Origin: Paludibaculum fermentans
Lineage (GTDB): Bacteria; Acidobacteriota; Terriglobia; Bryobacterales; Bryobacteraceae
Reading direction: 5' to 3'
NCBI RefSeq assembly: GCF_015277775.1
Contig: NZ_CP063849.1
Location: forward strand, 6,711,501-6,775,500
DNA length: 64,000 nt
Shown piece after piece: positions 29,208 through 38,178 of this stretch. Positions within the stretch are counted from its first letter, which is position 1. Each line of letters opens with the position of its first letter. The translations under genes and the position numbers were made by a program. The notes under the pieces are model-generated. The model made no database searches. It worked only from the letters and a program-made list of their open reading frames with translations, and had not been told where the DNA came from.

Positions 29208-29969
29208 ATGCAGGAAATCGACGCCACGACTGAGGAACGGGAGCGGCTGGCGGCGCTCGGCCAACTGGTGGCCGGGGTCGTTCACGAGATCAATAATCCG
29301 ATCGGCTCCATCATTTCCAACAACGAGGTCGTGCTGAAAGCTCTCGACAAGCTCAAGGATGCGCTCGTCACGGCATCCGCGGGCAACCAGCCGCCGCCGA
29401 AAAAGGCGATTGACCTGGTCGACACGCTGCGCAGCCTTGCCGCGGTGGATAAGATCGCCTGTGAGCGGATCTCCGCCGTGGTCCGCAGTCTCAAGACGTT
29501 TTCGCGCGCGACCGATGTGGAAGTCCGGCTGGTCTCCCTCAACGACCTGATGCGCGACACCGCCAAGCTCATCGACTGCCAGTACAAGCGGTGCCTGCGG
29601 CTGGACATGCAACTCGGTGACATTCCCCAGGTGGAGTGCCGGCCGCAGCAATTGGGCCAGGTGTTCCTCAACCTTCTGCTGAACGCGGCGCAGGCCATCG
29701 AGGTCTCTGGCAGCATCATCGTCAGGACCCGCCTCGCCGAGGACGGCATGGTCGAGGCCTCCATCACCGATACCGGCAAAGGCATCCCGCCGGAGAATCG
29801 GGCGCGCATTTTTGAGGCCGGCTTCACGACGAAGCCCATGGGCATCGGCTCGGGGTTAGGGCTCGCATTGTCGAAGCGCATCGTGGAGGAAGACCATCAC
29901 GGCCGCATCTGGTTTGAGAGCGAAGTGGGCAAAGGTACAACGTTTTTCGTCAGGATTCCGGGGAGGTAG
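29208..29969 (+). CDS. Soluble sensor histidine kinase
   Basis: A 253-residue cytosolic kinase without a membrane segment. The ATG at 29208 overlaps the upstream TGA by one base (TGATG). HisKA motif VVHEINNPIG has the acceptor His26. The N-box FLNLLLNAAQAI, G1 DTGKGIPPE, F-box FEAGFTTK and G2 GIGSGLGLALS are all intact. It has no sensor domain of its own, so it probably takes its input from the transporter fusion encoded immediately upstream, whose cNMP-like domain is cytosolic. The output is likely the response regulator 3 bp downstream. NtrB/ZraS-like subgroup. Confidence 0.88.
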   Translation: MQEIDATTEERERLAALGQLVAGVVHEINNPIGSIISNNEVVLKALDKLKDALVTASAGNQPPPKKAIDLVDTLRSLAAVDKIACERISAVVRSLKTFSRATDVEVRLVSLNDLMRDTAKLIDCQYKRCLRLDMQLGDIPQVECRPQQLGQVFLNLLLNAAQAIEVSGSIIVRTRLAEDGMVEASITDTGKGIPPENRARIFEAGFTTKPMGIGSGLGLALSKRIVEEDHHGRIWFESEVGKGTTFFVRIPGR

Positions 29970-29972
29970 CGT

Positions 29973-30452
29973 TTGGAGAACGGTCAACAGCCGAAGGTAT
30001 TGCTGGTAGACGACGAGGAGATGGTGCTCACGAGCGTGCGGGCATTTCTGAGTCTGGAGACCGACTACGACGTCGAGGCCTTCAGTAACCCCGTACAGGC
30101 GTCCGAGCGTCTCAAGACCACCCCTGTCGATGTAGTGGTGAGCGACTACATGATGCCGCACATGAATGGATTGGAGTTGCTGCGCGCAGCCAAGGAGCAT
30201 CAGCCCGAAGCGGGCCGCATTCTCCTCACCGGTCATGCGGACAAACAGAGTGCCATCCAGGCGATCAACGAGGTCGGCCTGTATCAGTATCTGGAGAAGC
30301 CCTGGGATAATTCCCAACTCCTGCTTGTGATCAACGGAGCCATTGAGCGTGCGCGCCTGCTGCGGAATCTGGAAGAGAAGATCGCCCAACTTGACTCCGC
30401 CAACGGCCAGATCAAGGACGCCCAGCGCCGTCTCATCCGGGCCTTCCTGTAA
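29973..30452 (+). CDS. Stand-alone response regulator with C-terminal coiled coil
   Basis: A 159-residue receiver protein with a TTG start preceded by GGGGAGG. Phospho-acceptor Asp58 is in VVVSDYMMPHMNG, the acidic pair is at VDDEE (12-16), with Thr in LLTGHAD and Lys in YLEKPWDN. The KPWDN ending of the receiver is typical of regulators that pair with HD-GYP or hybrid-kinase systems. After the receiver only a helical segment follows (LLRNLEEKIAQLDSANGQ), with no DNA-binding or enzymatic output domain. It probably acts by protein contact or in a phosphorelay. Same operon as the kinase and the TLC-HEAT fusion. Confidence 0.88.
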   Translation: MENGQQPKVLLVDDEEMVLTSVRAFLSLETDYDVEAFSNPVQASERLKTTPVDVVVSDYMMPHMNGLELLRAAKEHQPEAGRILLTGHADKQSAIQAINEVGLYQYLEKPWDNSQLLLVINGAIERARLLRNLEEKIAQLDSANGQIKDAQRRLIRAFL

Positions 30453-30525
30453 TCGAGCCCGGCACCTGCGGCGCTCTGCTCCGCCGGACCTGTAATTTTT
30501 GTCACGACTTGGGACAATAGGACAC

Positions 30526-30975
30526 ATGAAGTACCTCTTATCTCTCCTCATCGCCGCCTCGCTCTGCTTTGCGGCTGACTCGAAGCTCGGCAAGCCCCTG
30601 ACCCTGACCACGCAAACCGCCATTGCCGACATCAACGCGAAACCGGCCGATTTCCTGGGCAAGACCGTGCAGGTGAAAGGCAAGATCTCCGAGGTCTGCC
30701 AGGCGATGGGCTGCTGGATGCAATTGGTGGATCCCGCCACCAAGGCGGCCGTGAAGATCAAGGTCAAGGACGGCGAGATTGTGTTCCCGAAGGACTCCGT
30801 CGGAAAGATGGCGGTCGCCGAAGGGAAGCTCGCCAAGATCGAGATGACCAAGGACCAGGCTATTGCACAGGCCAAGCACGAAGCCGAAGAGAACAAAAAG
30901 AAGTTCGATCCGGCCAGCGTCAAAGGACCGGTGACCATTTACCAGATTCAGGGCACCGGCGCGGTGATCGAGTAG
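30526..30975 (+). CDS. Secreted DUF4920-type OB-fold-like protein
   Basis: A 149-residue exported protein with a signal peptide (MKYLLSLLIAASLCFA). The core reads LGKTVQVKGKISEVCQAMGCWMQLVD, then AVKIKVKDGEIVFPKDSVGK and MAVAEGKLAKIEMT. A Cys-x4-Cys-Trp pair in this block is the hallmark of the DUF4920 group and may bind a metal or form a disulfide. The last segment (VTIYQIQGTGAVIE) closes the beta-barrel. The ATG at 30526 begins the signal peptide, so I reject an in-frame ATG at 30499. Function unknown. 6 bp before the phosphodiesterase-like gene. Confidence 0.72.
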   Translation: MKYLLSLLIAASLCFAADSKLGKPLTLTTQTAIADINAKPADFLGKTVQVKGKISEVCQAMGCWMQLVDPATKAAVKIKVKDGEIVFPKDSVGKMAVAEGKLAKIEMTKDQAIAQAKHEAEENKKKFDPASVKGPVTIYQIQGTGAVIE

Positions 30976-30981
30976 AGATCG

Positions 30982-32490
30982 ATGAAAAGAACACTCTTCC
31001 TGGCGGCGCTGGGCGCCGCTTCCCTCCTGGGCTGGGCCCAGACACGTCCGGCCGCGGCGCCGGTAAAGAAACCGAAGCTCGTAGTGATGATCGTGGTCGA
31101 CCAGTTCCGGTATGACTACCTCACCAAGTTCGGGTCACAGTTCACGGGTGGATTCAGGCGCCTGCTGGACCATGGGGCGGTCTTCACGAACGCCTACTAC
31201 GACCACATGCCCACCGTCACCGCCGTGGGGCACTCTATTGTGTTGACCGGTGCGATGCCGGCGTCCAGCGGGATCGTCGGCAACGAGTGGTACGACCGCA
31301 AGACGGGCCAGCAGGTGACGAGTGTCTCCGATGAGAGTGTCCAGCAGTTGGGCGCCCCCGCCAAGCGCGGCGCCTCGCCCCACCGCCTGCTCGTCTCCAC
31401 GGTCGGCGACGAATTGAAGATGAGCGGCAAGGGCGCCTCCAAAGTGGTGAGTCTGTCCATCAAGGATCGCAGCGCCATCATGCCGGGCGGGCACATGGCC
31501 GACGGCGCTTACTGGTTCGATAAGCCCAGCGGTAATTTCGTCAGCTCCACCTGGTACTTCAAGGAACTGCCTGCCTGGGTGAAAACCTTCAATGACAAGA
31601 AGGTGATCGACCAGTGGAAAGGCTCGCTCGGCTACGACAAGATGTCCGAGTCGAAGCTCGGCAACGACGTCGTCGAGATCTTCGCCGAAACCGCGATCGA
31701 GGGCGAAAACCTCGGCCGCAACGAAGGCACGGATCTGCTCGCCATGAGCTTCTCGGCGAACGATACGGTCGGCCACGCCAAGGGTCCTGACTCGCCCGAG
31801 GCCAAGGAGATCACGCTCCACACCGACAAGGTCCTCGACAAGTTCTTCACCTTCGTCGACAAACGCATCGGCCTGTCGAATGTGGTCTTCGTCCTCAGTG
31901 CCGATCACGGCGTGTCGCCGCTGCCGGAACTGATGGCTACCCGCAAGATGCCCGGTGGCCGCATCCCGGAGAGCGTCGTGCTCGATGCCGTGACTGCCGC
32001 GCTGAACGCCAAGTACGGTGAGGCGAAGTGGGTTCTCGGCAAGAGCGGTCCCAGCCCTTACCTCGACCACAAACTCATCGCAGACAGCAAGCTGGATCCG
32101 GAGGAAGTGGAGCAGGTCGCCGCGCAGGCGGTCCGCAACCTGCCTCACATCGCGCGCGTCTTCACGCGCGAGGAGTTGCGCCGCGGCCTGTCCCAGAACG
32201 ACATGGTGGGCCAGCGTGCCCAGAACGGCTTCTTCTACCAGCGCGCTTCGGATCTCGTGATCGTGCCCGAACCCTACTGGCTCTTCGAGAAGAGCGGGAC
32301 CTCACACGGCACGCCCTGGAACTACGATACCCACGTGCCCGTCATCTTCATGGGCCCTGGCGTGAAGGCCGGGAAGTACAACGGCCGCGCCTGCGTGAAC
32401 GACATCGCGCCGACCCTGACCACCATGCTCGAAGTGGAAACGCCCAGTGGCTCTGCTGGACGTGTGCTCACTGAGATGCTGGTCAAGTAG
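30982..32490 (+). CDS. Secreted alkaline-phosphatase-superfamily enzyme (PafA/NPP-like)
   Basis: A 502-residue exported metallo-hydrolase with a signal peptide (MKRTLFLAALGAASLLGWAQ). Metal and nucleophile residues of the Thr-type alkaline phosphatase/NPP group are visible: Asp40 (IVVDQFRYD), Thr80 (MPTVTAVGHS), the ANDTVGHAKGPDS block, VLSADHGVSPLPE and HGTPWNYDTHVPV. It should cleave phosphomonoesters or diesters in the periplasm. Asp40 and Thr80 sit close to the positions known for PafA, which favours monoesterase activity. Ends 29 bp before the MFS gene. Confidence 0.87.
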   Translation: MKRTLFLAALGAASLLGWAQTRPAAAPVKKPKLVVMIVVDQFRYDYLTKFGSQFTGGFRRLLDHGAVFTNAYYDHMPTVTAVGHSIVLTGAMPASSGIVGNEWYDRKTGQQVTSVSDESVQQLGAPAKRGASPHRLLVSTVGDELKMSGKGASKVVSLSIKDRSAIMPGGHMADGAYWFDKPSGNFVSSTWYFKELPAWVKTFNDKKVIDQWKGSLGYDKMSESKLGNDVVEIFAETAIEGENLGRNEGTDLLAMSFSANDTVGHAKGPDSPEAKEITLHTDKVLDKFFTFVDKRIGLSNVVFVLSADHGVSPLPELMATRKMPGGRIPESVVLDAVTAALNAKYGEAKWVLGKSGPSPYLDHKLIADSKLDPEEVEQVAAQAVRNLPHIARVFTREELRRGLSQNDMVGQRAQNGFFYQRASDLVIVPEPYWLFEKSGTSHGTPWNYDTHVPVIFMGPGVKAGKYNGRACVNDIAPTLTTMLEVETPSGSAGRVLTEMLVK

Positions 32491-32519
32491 ATGGCAAAAA
32501 ATGATAGCATCTTGAAGCT

Positions 32520-33650
32520 ATGTTACTTATCGCTGACATCCTAGGCATCCTCACCTATGGCATGATCGCCGCCATGCTGGGCACCATCCTGCCCGAGTTG
32601 TCCAAGAAGTTTGGGCTGTCCCCTAAACAGAATGGCAACATCGGAATGGCCCAGGCGATCGGATTGATGATCGGCTCCTTCTGCGCCGGGCCCCTGATGG
32701 ACCTGGAAGGCAAGAAGTTGGGCATGCTGCTCGCGCTGACCATCATCACCGTGGCCCTCGTCGGCCTGCGTTCGGCCAGTGGCTATGGCTCAGTGGCCGG
32801 TCTGATGCTGCTGCTCGGCACTGGCGGCGGCGCGCTGGTAACAGCGGCCTTCGCTCTCGCCGGCGACATCAGCGTCCCGTGGTTGCAGGGCGCGGCCGTC
32901 TTCAATGCGGTCAACCTGTTCTTTGGTCTCGGCGGCCTCATCACTCCGCTCGTGGCGGCCCGGCTGTTCCAGAACAATGCCAACCGCCTGCTGATCTTCG
33001 CTGCCTCCATCGCCGTCATCGCCCTCGCCGTCAACGGCATGACCGCGATGAGCCCGCCCAGTGGCAAAGTCGCGTTCCAGGCTGACCAGGTTTCGATCCT
33101 GATCAGCAGCCCCGTTCTCCTGCTGCTCTCGTTGGCCCTGTTCCTCTATGTGGCCTGCGAAGTGGGCGTGTGGAACTGGCTGGCGCGCCACCTCATCGCC
33201 CAGGGCGTGCCGGAGTCCAAGGCGCTCACCATCCTCTCACTCGGCTTTGCTCTCGGCCTGCTGCTGGGCCGCATCGCCGTCGTACCCGTCCTGGCCAGCG
33301 TGACTCCGAAGATGGTCCTCTTCGGCGCCGGCATCGCCATGGCGATCACCACTTACCTGATGCTCCAGACCGGCAATCCGAGAACCGCCTGGATCTTCGT
33401 CTTCCTCGGCGGCCTCGCCATGGCTCCGGTGTTCCCAACGGCACTCGGCCTCGTGGGCGGCGCCTTCAAGGCTCAGGGCCTCGACTCCACGGCCACCGGC
33501 CTCGCTTCCACCGCTGGCTGGTTGGGCCTGGTTATCAGCTCCCCCGTCATTGGCGGCATGGCCGGCGACGATCCAAAGAAGCTCAAGAAGGCCCTGTTGC
33601 TGCTGCCAATTGCATCGGCCATCATGGCGGTCGTGATTCTTGCCTTGTAA
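32520..33650 (+). CDS. MFS-family transporter
   Basis: A 376-residue membrane protein with about 11-12 hydrophobic helices. The first half includes NGNIGMAQAIGLMIGSFCAGP and LEGKKLGMLLAL, which resembles the MFS loop 2-3 region. The second half includes TAWIFVFLGGLAMAPVFPTALG and SPVIGGMAGDDPKK near the end. It fits the FucP/NarK-like sugar-porter branch in length and lack of long loops. Substrate unknown. Located between a secreted phosphatase and a hybrid kinase, all on the plus strand. Confidence 0.78.
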   Translation: MLLIADILGILTYGMIAAMLGTILPELSKKFGLSPKQNGNIGMAQAIGLMIGSFCAGPLMDLEGKKLGMLLALTIITVALVGLRSASGYGSVAGLMLLLGTGGGALVTAAFALAGDISVPWLQGAAVFNAVNLFFGLGGLITPLVAARLFQNNANRLLIFAASIAVIALAVNGMTAMSPPSGKVAFQADQVSILISSPVLLLLSLALFLYVACEVGVWNWLARHLIAQGVPESKALTILSLGFALGLLLGRIAVVPVLASVTPKMVLFGAGIAMAITTYLMLQTGNPRTAWIFVFLGGLAMAPVFPTALGLVGGAFKAQGLDSTATGLASTAGWLGLVISSPVIGGMAGDDPKKLKKALLLLPIASAIMAVVILAL

Positions 33651-33671
33651 AAGCACCGGCAGGAGCTCTGT

Positions 33672-35416
33672 ATGAAAAGCGGAGCGCGCTCTGGTTTGTC
33701 CGTGAACTGGAACGCGCTCCGCATCGTTATCATCTACCTTCTGGTCGCCGGCCTCTGGATTCTTACTTCAGATGAGGCGGCTGTCTACCTCTTCCCCGGA
33801 AAAGACCTCTGGCTCAGGATCAGTGTTTACAAAGGCCTGTTCTTCGTCCTCGTGACCAGCCTGCTGCTCTACGTACTGCTGCGGCGCACTTTCGCCAGTA
33901 TGGAGCGGTCGCGGCAGGCGCTGGAGAAGTCTGAGCGGCTCTTCGCCGCCTTCATGGATCACCTGCCCGTCGGGGTCTTCTTAAAGTGCGGCGACGGCAC
34001 GTACATCTTCGCCAACGAGTTTTGGAAACGAAGTTTTTCTCCGGATAGCACTTTGGAAGGCGCTCGCGCTTCCGACCTCTTCCCGGCCGAGACGGCCCTG
34101 GCCTTCCAGCGTGACGACAAGGCCACACTCGAGGACGGCCGTGTCAGGGAACGCAACTTCGTACTCACATTAAGTGGCAAACCCACCGAGTGGATGGTCA
34201 AGAAGTTCCCGGTCCTCCTGGACGGCGGCGAAACCCGCAGGGTGGGCGGCGTGGCCATGGAAATCACTGAACGGCGCAGGTTGGAGGAGCAGCTCCGCCA
34301 GGCGGCCAAGATGGAAGCCGTTGGCCAGCTCGCCGGCGGCATCGCTCACGATTTCAACAACCTGCTGACCGTCATCAACGGCTACGCTGAGCTGGTCCAG
34401 ATGCGGCAGGCCGATGCGGGTGTGGCTGCCGAGGAGATCCGCAAGGCCGGTGAACGCGCGGCCGCCCTCACCCGCCAGTTGCTCGCCTTCAGCCGCCGCC
34501 AGATCCTCAAGCCGGAAATCGTCAATCTCAATTCGATCATTGGCGGCCTGGAGTCCATGCTCCGGCGCCTCATCGGCGCCCACATCACTCTATCCGCCCA
34601 ACTCGATCCCAATCTGAAGCCCGTTGTGGCCGACCCCAGCCAGGTGGAGCAGGTGATCATCAACATGGCGGTGAATGCCCGCGATGCCATGCCCATGGGG
34701 GGCACATCGCGCTCGCCACCGATCACGTCCAAGTCTCGACACAGGCCGACCGTGAGCGCCTTGGTCTGCAGGACGGCGACTACGTCCTGTTGACCATCTC
34801 CGATACCGGCGAAGGCATGGACGAAGAGACGCAGCGCCGCGTCTTCGAACCCTTCTTCACCACCAAGGAGGTGGGCCGCGGCACCGGGCTCGGCTTGTCC
34901 ATGGTCTATGGCATCGTCAAGCAGAGCCAGGGCACAGTCCAGGTGGAAAGCCAGCCCGGCGCCGGGGCCACCTTCCGGGTCTACCTGCCTGCGGCCAGTG
35001 AAGCGCCCCCGCCTCCGCCGCCCGGCGAAAACCAGTCGCTCTACGGCTCGGAGACTCTTCTGCTCATTGAGGACGACGAGAGCGTACGGGACTTGCTCGC
35101 CGGCATGCTGCGCCAGCGCGGCTACCGCGTGCTGCAGGCGCGCGATTGCGATGACGCGCTACAGGCCTTAGCCTCCGCGCCCGGTTCGGTCGACCTGGTC
35201 ATCAGCGATGTCATCATGCCCGGCATCAACGGCCCCGAGGCCGCCCGCCGCCTCCGCGCCATCGAGCCTGGCCTGCGCATCATGTTCGTCACCGGCTACT
35301 CTTCGGAAGATCTGGAGCTCCGCGGCCTGCAGGATCAGGGCAGCGTCACTCTCGAGAAGCCCTTCGATCTGGATACCCTGTCCCGCGCCGTTCGCCAAAG
35401 CCTGGTTCGAAGCTGA
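33672..35416 (+). pseudogene. Hybrid histidine kinase (PAS-HisKA-HATPase-REC), split by a 1-nt deletion in a G run
   Basis: Two pieces join into one protein of about 581 residues if one G is added to the run of six at 34697-34702: PMGG then HIALATDHVQVSTQAD. Two membrane helices (about 15-33 and 48-70) come first. A PAS-like domain follows ([21 protein letters not shown]), then His[15 protein letters not shown] (His226), N-box NMAVNARDAMP, G1 DTGEGMDEE, G2 GRGTGLGLSMVYG, and a receiver with LLIEDDESV, VISDVIMPG and LEKPFD. All signature residues are intact, so the break is probably a base-calling error. The start has AGGAG 8 nt upstream. Convergent with the TonB receptor, 3 bp between stops. 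Confidence 0.8.
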
Positions 35417-35419
35417 ACT

Positions 35420-37699
35420 CTATTTGCGCCGCAGCCGCGCATCCCACTCCAGCATCAGCCCCGCCGCCGGCACAATTGGAAAGAGCTTCAGGAACGTGGG
35501 CGACGCCTGGCCCGTCCGGCTGTTGAATCCATTGAAGGAGTCGAACGTCACGTTCTCGTGGTTGGTGAGATTCGCCACTTCCACGAACAGGACGCTGCGC
35601 CACGACCTCCATTGGAACGACTTGTTGATCCGCAGATCCGCCCGGTGATACTCAGGCAGCCGCACCGCGTTCCTGACGCTGTTCAGCACATAGGTGGCAG
35701 GATCGGTCTGACGGAAGAAGCCCGGTACCGGGAAGTTGCTGCCATACGAGTACCGCGCGCTCAGGTTCAGGCTGGGCCGCAGCCGGTAACTCGAGTAGGC
35801 GTTCATCGTGTGGCGCTGCTCATAGTCGGCCGGGTAGCTCGCACCCGTGACACCGTCCCGCATCGCCGTCTTCACATACCCATACGAGACCCAGCCCGAC
35901 AGTCGGTTCGCCGTGCGGCGCTGCAGGAACACCTCAAAGCCGCGCGCCGTGCCTCGCTCTGAGTTCAGATACTGCGGGCTCGCGGGAGGAATGAAGATCT
36001 GCCCGTCCGGCAGCACCCGCGGATCCAGCAGCGGCTGGGTGATCAGGTCGCGGTCCGCGCGGTAGAAGAACTCGGCCCGCAACCGTGTGCGCTCGCCCAG
36101 CGCCTGCTCCACCGCGGCCACCGTGTGGTTGGCCCGTTCCGGCAGCAGAAACCGGTTGCCCATATTCTCGATGCGCAAGGGCAGCAGTGCCGGATACTGC
36201 ACCGCCTGGCTCCAGGCGAGTTGCAGCCGCGTGGCGGGACCCACCCGCAATAGTGCGGACCCATGCGGCGAGAGTGCCGTCGGCCCCGCCTCCGAGTAGC
36301 CATCGACCCGCACCCCGGCCGTCAGTGTCAGTGGTCCCGCGATCCAGTCCTGTTGGACGAACCCGCCCGCTCGAAGCCCCGTTCCGCGCCAGTTGTCCCG
36401 GCGCCGCACCGCCAGCGGGTTGAAGTTGTAGCGAGCTGAGAAGCCGTCGTCATGCAGCCTGCGGAACGATCCGCCCGCCTGCAGCGGCGCCTTTGGCTTC
36501 CAGCTCCAAACCAGGGCCGGATTCCAGACCCACTCGCCGTAGCCTTGTGCGGCCAGCGGCAGTTCCAGGTTGTTCCGGTTGTCCGAACGTTCCCGGATCC
36601 AGGCCAGCCGATTCGTCACTTGCAGGTCCGAACTGGGGGTGTACCGCCAACCCAGGTTCAGCGCCGACACGTGATACGTGCCGTCCATAATGGCGTTCAC
36701 ACCCAATGTCGCCCGCACGTGGGAGCGGTCCAGATCCGATAGCCCATCCATGAAGCCCAGCGTCAGCGCATTCCTGCGGGACAGGTCGTAGCTGAGCTTG
36801 CCTTGCGTGTCAAAGAATCCGAACGCCAGCGAATCCGCCGCCGACGTGCGGCGCAACAGATACTGCAGGTAGCTGCGGCGCACTGACACCAGCCACGACC
36901 CACGCCGGTCGCTGCCCAGCGGCCCTTCCAGGATCACGGCCGTGCTCGCCACGCCCACGTTGATGCGGACCGCCGGTCCCTCCCTGCTGCCCTCGCGCAG
37001 CCGGATGTCCAGCGCCGAAGCCGACCGGTCCTGATACTCCACCGGCGGTGCCCCCGCATGCAGCGTCAACTCCTCCACCAGGTCCGCCTGCAGCATCGAC
37101 AGCGAGCCCGTCTCCTCCTGGCTCTGCACCGTGTGAAACGGACTGTGCAGCAGCACGCCATCCAGGAAGATCCCCACCCGGTCAAAGGCTGAGCCGCGCA
37201 CCGAGAACTGGGCGATGAAGTCGTTCGACGACGCGACCCCAGGCAGCGATTGCACCGCGCGCAGCGGGTCGTCCACCAGCACGCCGGCCAGGTTCTTCAT
37301 CTCCGCGCCGGTCAGTGTCCGTTCGGAAGCGCTGGCCGATTGAGTGACCTCAAAGGGACCCGCGTGGACATCCACTGAGTCACGCCGCGCCAATGAGTCG
37401 GGCGTCAGCGCCAGGTCTAACTCCGCCGTGCCGTCGATCTCCAGCCGCAGTGGCCGGTAACCTACGAGGGTGAGCGTCACTGAGCAGCCCAGCCCCGCGC
37501 CTTCCGCGAATTCAAACCGCCCATCCGTGCCGGAGCGCTGCACCGCCACGCGTTCGCCGCAGTGCAATGCGCACTGCACCCGCGCCAGCGGCTCGCCGCC
37601 CTGCGCATCGCGAACCTGGCCGCGCACCGGTGTCTGCCCACGCGCTGCAGCCAGCAACAGAAAGAACGTCAGCACCCGAACCAGCGTGCCTGGAAACAT
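35420..37699 (-). CDS. TonB-dependent receptor with carboxypeptidase-like N-terminal domain
   Basis: A 759-residue outer-membrane receptor. A signal peptide (MFPGTLVRVLTFFLLLAAARG) precedes a regulatory-like beta-sandwich (VRGQVRDAQGGEPLARVQCALH, about 25-105). The plug covers about 115-245 (GVLVDDPLRAVQSLPGVASSND, VRGSAFDRVGIFLDGVLLHSPFH). The barrel (RGTARGFEVFLQRR, NRLSGWVSYGYVKT) runs to the end. The last residues LEWDARLRRK lack the usual terminal aromatic residue. It probably imports a siderophore, glycan or peptide with TonB energy; no TonB-system gene is adjacent. TACGAT lies 7 nt before the ATG and no Shine-Dalgarno is visible. Confidence 0.88.
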   Translation of the reverse strand: MFPGTLVRVLTFFLLLAAARGQTPVRGQVRDAQGGEPLARVQCALHCGERVAVQRSGTDGRFEFAEGAGLGCSVTLTLVGYRPLRLEIDGTAELDLALTPDSLARRDSVDVHAGPFEVTQSASASERTLTGAEMKNLAGVLVDDPLRAVQSLPGVASSNDFIAQFSVRGSAFDRVGIFLDGVLLHSPFHTVQSQEETGSLSMLQADLVEELTLHAGAPPVEYQDRSASALDIRLREGSREGPAVRINVGVASTAVILEGPLGSDRRGSWLVSVRRSYLQYLLRRTSAADSLAFGFFDTQGKLSYDLSRRNALTLGFMDGLSDLDRSHVRATLGVNAIMDGTYHVSALNLGWRYTPSSDLQVTNRLAWIRERSDNRNNLELPLAAQGYGEWVWNPALVWSWKPKAPLQAGGSFRRLHDDGFSARYNFNPLAVRRRDNWRGTGLRAGGFVQQDWIAGPLTLTAGVRVDGYSEAGPTALSPHGSALLRVGPATRLQLAWSQAVQYPALLPLRIENMGNRFLLPERANHTVAAVEQALGERTRLRAEFFYRADRDLITQPLLDPRVLPDGQIFIPPASPQYLNSERGTARGFEVFLQRRTANRLSGWVSYGYVKTAMRDGVTGASYPADYEQRHTMNAYSSYRLRPSLNLSARYSYGSNFPVPGFFRQTDPATYVLNSVRNAVRLPEYHRADLRINKSFQWRSWRSVLFVEVANLTNHENVTFDSFNGFNSRTGQASPTFLKLFPIVPAAGLMLEWDARLRRK

Positions 37700-37706
37700 T
37701 TCAGCT

Positions 37707-37712
37707 ATCGTA
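37707..37712 (-). promoter_or_regulatory. -10-like hexamer 7 nt before the TonB receptor start
   Basis: TACGAT on the minus strand, then 7 nt, then ATG. Same arrangement as at other genes in this window; no clear -35. Confidence 0.4.
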
Positions 37713-37747
37713 CCTTGCCCCGTGGCCGTCAGCCGTCAGACCCAACG

Positions 37748-37780
37748 AAAAACCCCGGCAGTCAGAAAAGACCGCCGGGG
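37748..37780 (-). terminator. Rho-independent terminator after the small Cys-rich gene
   Basis: On the minus strand: CCCCGGC, then GTC, loop of six (TTTTCT), GAC, then GCCGGGG and T5. The stem is 7 bp, one mismatch, 3 bp. It ends 30 bp past the small gene's stop, so it terminates the nifJ-DHOD-small gene transcript. Confidence 0.8.
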
Positions 37781-37810
37781 CAATATAAAGAGAGCAGACA
37801 GCTAAAAAAA

Positions 37811-38134
37811 CTAGACTTCGTAACAGGCCTGGCCGCGCACCGGACGAACTAGAGGCAGAATCTGCAGCACGCGGTGATTCTTGAACTCCACGTGATACTG
37901 ATGCTCGTCGATCTCCCGGATCGCACCCACTTCACACTCACAACACAATACTGGACCTTGAGTGCCCCATTCAGCCCGGTGAACCCGGATGGGCTGACTC
38001 TTTTCCGCCATGGCCCTGCATCTCATGGCAACCTCCGGAGTGGTGGTGATCCACTCCGGACGGTTGTCATCCAACCAATGACTCTGACGTGCCTGCGGCG
38101 CATTTCTGTGCCGCATCACGATATGGAACGACAC
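37811..38134 (-). CDS. Small Cys/His-containing protein of unknown function
   Basis: A 107-residue protein with no signal or membrane segment. The GTG start has a perfect AGGAGG 6-7 nt upstream, so I think it is real. It contains His- and Cys-rich stretches (FHIVMRHRNAPQARQSHW, VLCCECEVGAIREIDEHQYH, RGQACYEV), so metal binding is possible. I recognise no family. It follows the DHOD-like gene by 44 bp and is followed by a strong terminator, so it is probably part of the nifJ transcript. Confidence 0.6.
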   Translation of the reverse strand: MSFHIVMRHRNAPQARQSHWLDDNRPEWITTTPEVAMRCRAMAEKSQPIRVHRAEWGTQGPVLCCECEVGAIREIDEHQYHVEFKNHRVLQILPLVRPVRGQACYEV

Positions 38135-38178
38135 GGTTACCCTCCTCGTGATGGATTAGCACCCGCGGCGCGTCACGC

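Noticed and set aside
30466-30500. Possible hairpin (CGGCG / CGCCG) followed by T5 after the response regulator
   Set aside because: The stem is only 5 bp and the T5 is more than 10 nt away, too weak to call a terminator.
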